DNA of 36,750 nucleotides from Crateriforma sp964453205. GTDB lineage: Bacteria > Planctomycetota > Planctomycetia > Pirellulales > Pirellulaceae. Both the position numbers and the translations under genes were made by a program. The notes under the pieces are model-generated. The model was not told the DNA's origin. It did no database searches and saw only the letters and a list, made by a program, of their open reading frames with translations. Location of the stretch: positions 1 to 36,750 of the forward strand of contig CAYVRC010000042.1 of the NCBI GenBank assembly GCA_964453205.1, given 5' to 3'. Positions 33,903-36,750 of this stretch are shown here, in pieces; position 1 is the stretch's first letter; each line of letters opens with the position of its first letter.

Positions 33903-36750
33903 AAACGGCGGGCCAAGAACGCCGCCAAGTCCTCGTCGAACATCGTCGCCCCGCTGGCCAAGGCGCGGACACACGTCGTCGTGCAACAGGCCAGCGAACA
34001 CAACCTGAAATCCGTCAGCACCGACATCCCCCGCGACGCGATGACCGTTTTCTGCGGGCCCAGCGGCAGCGGAAAAAGCTCGCTCGCGATGGACACGATC
34101 TACGCCGAAGGCCAACGGCGTTACGTCGAATCGCTGTCCTCGTACGCCCGCCAGTTCATCGGGCAGGTGCAAAAACCCCACGTCGAACGCATCGAAGGTT
34201 TGTCGCCGGCGATCGCATTGGAACAGCGCAACCTGGGACACTCGCCACGCAGCACCGTGGGCACGGTGACGGAGATCTACGACTACCTGCGGATCCTGAT
34301 GGCCCGCCTGGGTACGATGCACTGCCCCGATTGCGGCGTGCCGGTGGGAACGCAAACGCCCGATCAAATCGTCGACAAAGTCATGGCGCTCGCCCCGGGC
34401 ACCAAGGCGTTGTTGCTGGCCCCGATCGAAGTCCATGCCGGCGAAGCGTCGTTGGACACGTGGGCGTCGCTACGCAGCGTCGGCTATCAACGCATTCGCG
34501 TCGACGGGCAAACGGTCCCGCTGGACGAAGCCGGGGCGCTGGACCCACGCCAGAAACAAAGTGTCGAAGTCGTCGTCGACCGCATCGTCGTTCAAGACAG
34601 CGATCAATCCCGCATCAGTGATAGCGTCGAGCAAGCCTTGTCGCTGGGCGTCGGGGTCTTGCACGTCGCGTTGGCCAACGAGGATCGCGCCGAAAAACAT
34701 TGGGACGTGCTGACGCACAGCCAGCACTTGGTTTGCGGTTGTTGCGGTCGATCGCTGGTGACTTTGTCGCCGCACCATTTCTCGTTCAACTCCGCGATCG
34801 GCTGGTGCCCCCAGTGCGAAGGCTTGGGAACGCAAACCGGTACCAATCCGGCGGCGCTGATCAAATCGCCGACGCTTTCGCTGGCCGAGGGTGCGGCGTT
34901 GTTGTGGCCCGACGTCGGCGAAGAGTTGTCGCTGGCGATGCTGGCGGCGTTGTCGCGAACCACCGGCATCGAAATCGACAAGCCGTTCGACGAATTGAAG
35001 GTCCACCAGAAACGCCAGCTGTTCCATGGCACCGGGATGCTGTGGATCGAAGTCCGGCCGTCCGATGTTCCCGGCGCCAAGAAGTCTCGCCGCACCAAGA
35101 CCGCCGAACCGGTTCTGTTCCGCTATCAGTTCAAAGGTTTCTATCCGGCCCTGGAGGAAGCGGCCCGACTGACGCCGGGACTGCGGGGAAAACTGGAAGC
35201 GTTCACCGACGAAATCGATTGCTCGGCGTGTGACGGATCGAGACTTCGCGAGGAAGCCGCCGCGGTTCGCTTTCGTGAGGCGACGATCGCCGACCTGGTC
35301 CATCAACCGCTCGACCGACTGTTCGGCACCGTCGGCGACTGGAAACTGACGACGCGAGAAAAAAAGATCGCCGGCGAATTGGTCCGCGAAATCAAATCGC
35401 GTTTGACGTTTTTGTTGGACGTCGGTTTGGATTATTTGACGCTGCATCGCGGCGCCGCGACGTTGTCCGGCGGCGAGGCCCAACGGATTCGCTTGGCGGC
35501 TCAACTCGGCAGCGGCCTGTGCGGCGTGATGTACGTCTTGGACGAGCCGACGATCGGGCTGCATCCGCGAGACAACGACCGGTTGATCGGTGCGATGCAC
35601 CGTTTAAGAGACCTGGGCAACACGTTGCTGGTCGTCGAACACGATCGTGACGTCATCGCCGGCAGCGATCACGTTTGCGATTTCGGACCGGCCGCCGGAC
35701 GACACGGCGGCCGCATCGTCGCCGACGGATCGCCCGGCGACTTGCAACCCGAACGGACCTCCGTCACCGCGGGCTACCTGAACGGGACGAAACAGATTCC
35801 CATGCCCGCGTCGCGTCGTCCGGTGCTGGTCGGCGGCAAACCGATGGTGGATTTCTTGACGATTCGCGGGGCCCGAGAGAACAACTTGCAAGCGGTCGAT
35901 TTAAGATTGCCTTTGGGCGTGATGACGGTCCTGACCGGACCGAGCGGCAGCGGGAAAAGTTCTTTGGTCGATGACATCCTTTATCCCGCATTGGCCCGAC
36001 GACTTCATCGCGCGCGGCTGCGTCCGGGGCGTCACGAAGCGATCGAAGGCGTCCGGTTCGTCGACAAAGTCATCCGGGTGGACCAGTCACCGCTGGGGAA
36101 TTCGCCGTCGAGCAACCCGGCGACTTACACCGGAGTTTTCGACGCGATCCGAAATCTGTTTGCCGAGTCGCCCGAGGCCCGGGAAAGTCGTTTGACGGCC
36201 CGCGCCTTCAGTTTCAACGTCGCCGGCGGCCGTTGCGAAACTTGTGAAGGCACCGGACAGAGAAAAATCGAAATGCACTTCCTGCCCGACGTCTGGGTGC
36301 AGTGCGAAGAATGCGAAGGCAAACGCTACAACGACGACGTCTTGGCGATCAAGTTCCACGGCCGTTCGATCGCCGACGTTCTGGAGATGTCTTGTGGCGA
36401 CGCGGTCGAACTGTTCGCGGCGTATCCCAAAATCGTTCGCACCGTGCAGACGTTGTGTGACGTCGGTTTGGATTACGTCACGTTGGGACAATCCGCGCCG
36501 ACTTTGTCCGGCGGTGAAGCCCAACGCGTCAAGCTGGCCGCGGAATTGTCGCGTCCGATGACCGGCCGGACGCTGTACCTGTTGGACGAACCGACGACCG
36601 GATTGCACTTCGATGACATCGCCAAGCTGTTGACCGTCGTGCAGCGATTGGTGGACCTGGGCAACACCGTCGTCGTCGTCGAGCACAACATGGACGTGAT
36701 CAAGTGTGCCGACTGGATCGTCGACATGGGTCCCGGTGCCGGGGTGCATG
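30978..36750 (+). CDS. uvrA: Excinuclease ABC subunit A, tandem-fused double UvrA (3' end beyond window)
   Basis: The reading frame is open from ATG 30978 to the window edge, encoding more than 1924 residues, about twice a standard UvrA (940). UvrA finds bulky DNA lesions and loads UvrB in nucleotide excision repair, normally as a homodimer. Two complete UvrA units follow each other, residues 1 to about 975 and about 998 onward, joined by a Lys/Ala/Ser-rich linker. All four Walker A motifs are intact (GVSGSGKSS at 37 and 674; GPSGSGKSS at 1027 and 1654), as are four LSGGE signatures (about 521, 863, 1496, 1843) and Walker B blocks LDEPSIGLH or LDEPT-GLH. Both zinc modules occur in each unit (for example CPSC/CQAC and CAAC/CPVC; CGCC/CPQC and CETC/CEEC). 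Fused UvrA is known from Chlamydia. It is divergent from the carbonic-anhydrase-like gene; the ribosome-binding site is weak. Confidence 0.96.
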   Translation, partial: MATTAATQIIRVKGAREHNLRDVNLSLSRGELICFSGVSGSGKSSLAFDTLYAEGQRRYVESLSNYARQFMGQMPKPDVDLVSGLSPSISISQKSTGKNPRSTVGTITEIYDFLRVLFARVGTGYCPKCDVPIAAQTCDAIVGRIADLPAEATLWILAPLIRRQKGEFKDLFEDLRKQGFARARVDGETIRLSDPPPLDRQARHDVEVVVDRVLPDDRDPGRLVEAVTSALKLGDSTLCVSLSAANDEAAGPIRDDQLYSSQSSCPSCGTSYRPASPQLFSFNSPQGMCQACDGLGRLYTFVTELLIPDEKLSVRKGAIALLGKWGDMGRYRRHIYRGAADALDEFFGLEPGTMLQGKWQDLPDEARHAWLWGIDESLEFTWRGGRKAKKYAGQFGGFIPELLDRYKTSRNKMQLRQFEKFMSTMDCPDCAGKRLNPQACNVRLTTASPSFGETHDRRQYSLPELCDLSIDALASFFEAIELGRVDARIAEEALKEIRARLGFLLGVGLEYLSLSRTAPTLSGGESQRIRLAGQIGSGLVGVLYILDEPSIGLHSRDNDRLIETLLRLRDAGNTLIVVEHDEDTMRAADTIVDFGPGPGVKGGKIVAAGDVDTVMKTKKSVTGNFLAGTRTIRPPEKLRDIDPKFQLTVRGARYHNLKDVDVSLPLGTVTCVTGVSGSGKSSLIGGILEPALRNALNGAELEPGDHDAIDGLEHLDKTIAIDQSPIGRTPRSNPATYVKVFDEIRNLFAKLTEAKTRGYTASRFSFNVDGGRCAACDGNGANKLEMDFLADVWVTCPVCAGRRYNRETLSVTFKGKSIADVLNMDISEALKLFENIPKVAEKLQTLVDVGLEYLKLGQPSPTLSGGEAQRIKLSRELSKRETGHTLYVLDEPTTGLHFADIELLLKVIHGLADRGNTIVIVEHNMDVIKTADWVIDLGPEGGGGGGVVVAEGRPADVAKVAASHTGEALAKTLGIKRRAKNAAKSSSNIVAPLAKARTHVVVQQASEHNLKSVSTDIPRDAMTVFCGPSGSGKSSLAMDTIYAEGQRRYVESLSSYARQFIGQVQKPHVERIEGLSPAIALEQRNLGHSPRSTVGTVTEIYDYLRILMARLGTMHCPDCGVPVGTQTPDQIVDKVMALAPGTKALLLAPIEVHAGEASLDTWASLRSVGYQRIRVDGQTVPLDEAGALDPRQKQSVEVVVDRIVVQDSDQSRISDSVEQALSLGVGVLHVALANEDRAEKHWDVLTHSQHLVCGCCGRSLVTLSPHHFSFNSAIGWCPQCEGLGTQTGTNPAALIKSPTLSLAEGAALLWPDVGEELSLAMLAALSRTTGIEIDKPFDELKVHQKRQLFHGTGMLWIEVRPSDVPGAKKSRRTKTAEPVLFRYQFKGFYPALEEAARLTPGLRGKLEAFTDEIDCSACDGSRLREEAAAVRFREATIADLVHQPLDRLFGTVGDWKLTTREKKIAGELVREIKSRLTFLLDVGLDYLTLHRGAATLSGGEAQRIRLAAQLGSGLCGVMYVLDEPTIGLHPRDNDRLIGAMHRLRDLGNTLLVVEHDRDVIAGSDHVCDFGPAAGRHGGRIVADGSPGDLQPERTSVTAGYLNGTKQIPMPASRRPVLVGGKPMVDFLTIRGARENNLQAVDLRLPLGVMTVLTGPSGSGKSSLVDDILYPALARRLHRARLRPGRHEAIEGVRFVDKVIRVDQSPLGNSPSSNPATYTGVFDAIRNLFAESPEARESRLTARAFSFNVAGGRCETCEGTGQRKIEMHFLPDVWVQCEECEGKRYNDDVLAIKFHGRSIADVLEMSCGDAVELFAAYPKIVRTVQTLCDVGLDYVTLGQSAPTLSGGEAQRVKLAAELSRPMTGRTLYLLDEPTTGLHFDDIAKLLTVVQRLVDLGNTVVVVEHNMDVIKCADWIVDMGPGAGVH
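33969..36750 (+). repeat. UvrA unit 2 of the fused protein (incomplete at window end)
   Basis: Residues about 998 to 1924: same domain order as unit 1 (Walker A at 1027, signature at about 1496, Walker A at 1654, signature at about 1843). The units are clearly diverged in sequence outside the motifs, so the duplication is old rather than a recent or assembly duplication. The window ends just after the last Walker B/His-loop region, so only the very C-terminus is missing. Confidence 0.9.

Noticed and set aside
33903..33968. Possible stop or frameshift between the two UvrA units
   Set aside because: I read the codons across the junction: the frame is continuous through a Lys/Ala/Ser-rich linker, and the Walker A motifs on both sides are in the same frame, so this is one gene rather than two adjacent uvrA genes.
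32400..34436. Long open frame of 678 codons on the minus strand inside uvrA (also 31083-32342 and 34470-35600)
   Set aside because: These are antisense shadows of the GC-rich uvrA codons. The plus-strand frame has continuous UvrA motifs throughout, and the antisense products show low-complexity Arg/Gln/Asp-rich sequence with no family motif.

Overview
The window looks like chromosomal DNA of a planctomycete, most probably a Pirellulaceae member related to Rhodopirellula. This rests on inference from several traits together: moderately high GC with strong third-position bias, many genes without a clear Shine-Dalgarno sequence, Tat-signal and cytosolic Gfo/Idh/MocA oxidoreductases, secreted carbohydrate- and lipid-type hydrolases, and a tandem-fused UvrA of the kind known from the PVC superphylum (Chlamydia). 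No rRNA, tRNA, insertion sequence, phage gene or CRISPR array was seen. No stretch longer than 300 bases lacks a gene; the longest gaps are 14134-14426, 11400-11653, 16416-16664 and 24488-24705.

Layout. 1-3546: the 3' end of a trpG/pabA-type glutamine amidotransferase, a convergent MoxR AAA ATPase, and a divergent FHA-GAF-histidine kinase. 3566-8386: a secreted neutral-ceramidase-like protein divergent from an exported GH2 beta-galactosidase. 8427-11399: a secreted protein of unknown function and glucose-6-phosphate dehydrogenase. 11654-14133: yidD, a Tat-exported Gfo/Idh/MocA oxidoreductase, and a PilZ-like protein with a C-terminal membrane anchor. 14427-19647 (minus strand, read right to left): a GntP-type permease with a large hydrophilic insert, a small membrane protein, a histidine phosphatase and a methyl-accepting chemotaxis protein. 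19795-22765: a four-helix membrane domain fused to a CxxC thioredoxin-fold domain, an unknown protein whose 3' end overlaps it antisense, and an exported alpha/beta hydrolase without an evident catalytic histidine. 22919-25758: RNase Y divergent from tilS. 25812-30819 (minus strand): a tight five-gene run, gamma-carbonic-anhydrase-like protein, Gfo/Idh oxidoreductase, P-II regulator, small membrane protein and S9 prolyl-oligopeptidase-type peptidase. 30978 to the window end: a giant uvrA carrying two complete UvrA units in one reading frame and still open at the edge.

How the genes fit together. Most of the window is housekeeping (DNA repair, tRNA modification, RNA decay, pentose phosphate pathway) mixed with sensing (FHA kinase, chemoreceptor, PilZ-like protein, P-II) and exported degradative enzymes, as expected of a heterotrophic marine or freshwater planctomycete. 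I found no clear defence island or wholly new system. The items most worth attention are the fused double UvrA with all four ATPase sites and all zinc-finger cysteines preserved, the P-II gene translationally coupled inside a five-gene run, the membrane-redoxin fusion, the GntP permease with an extra domain, and the hydrolase lacking its catalytic histidine.
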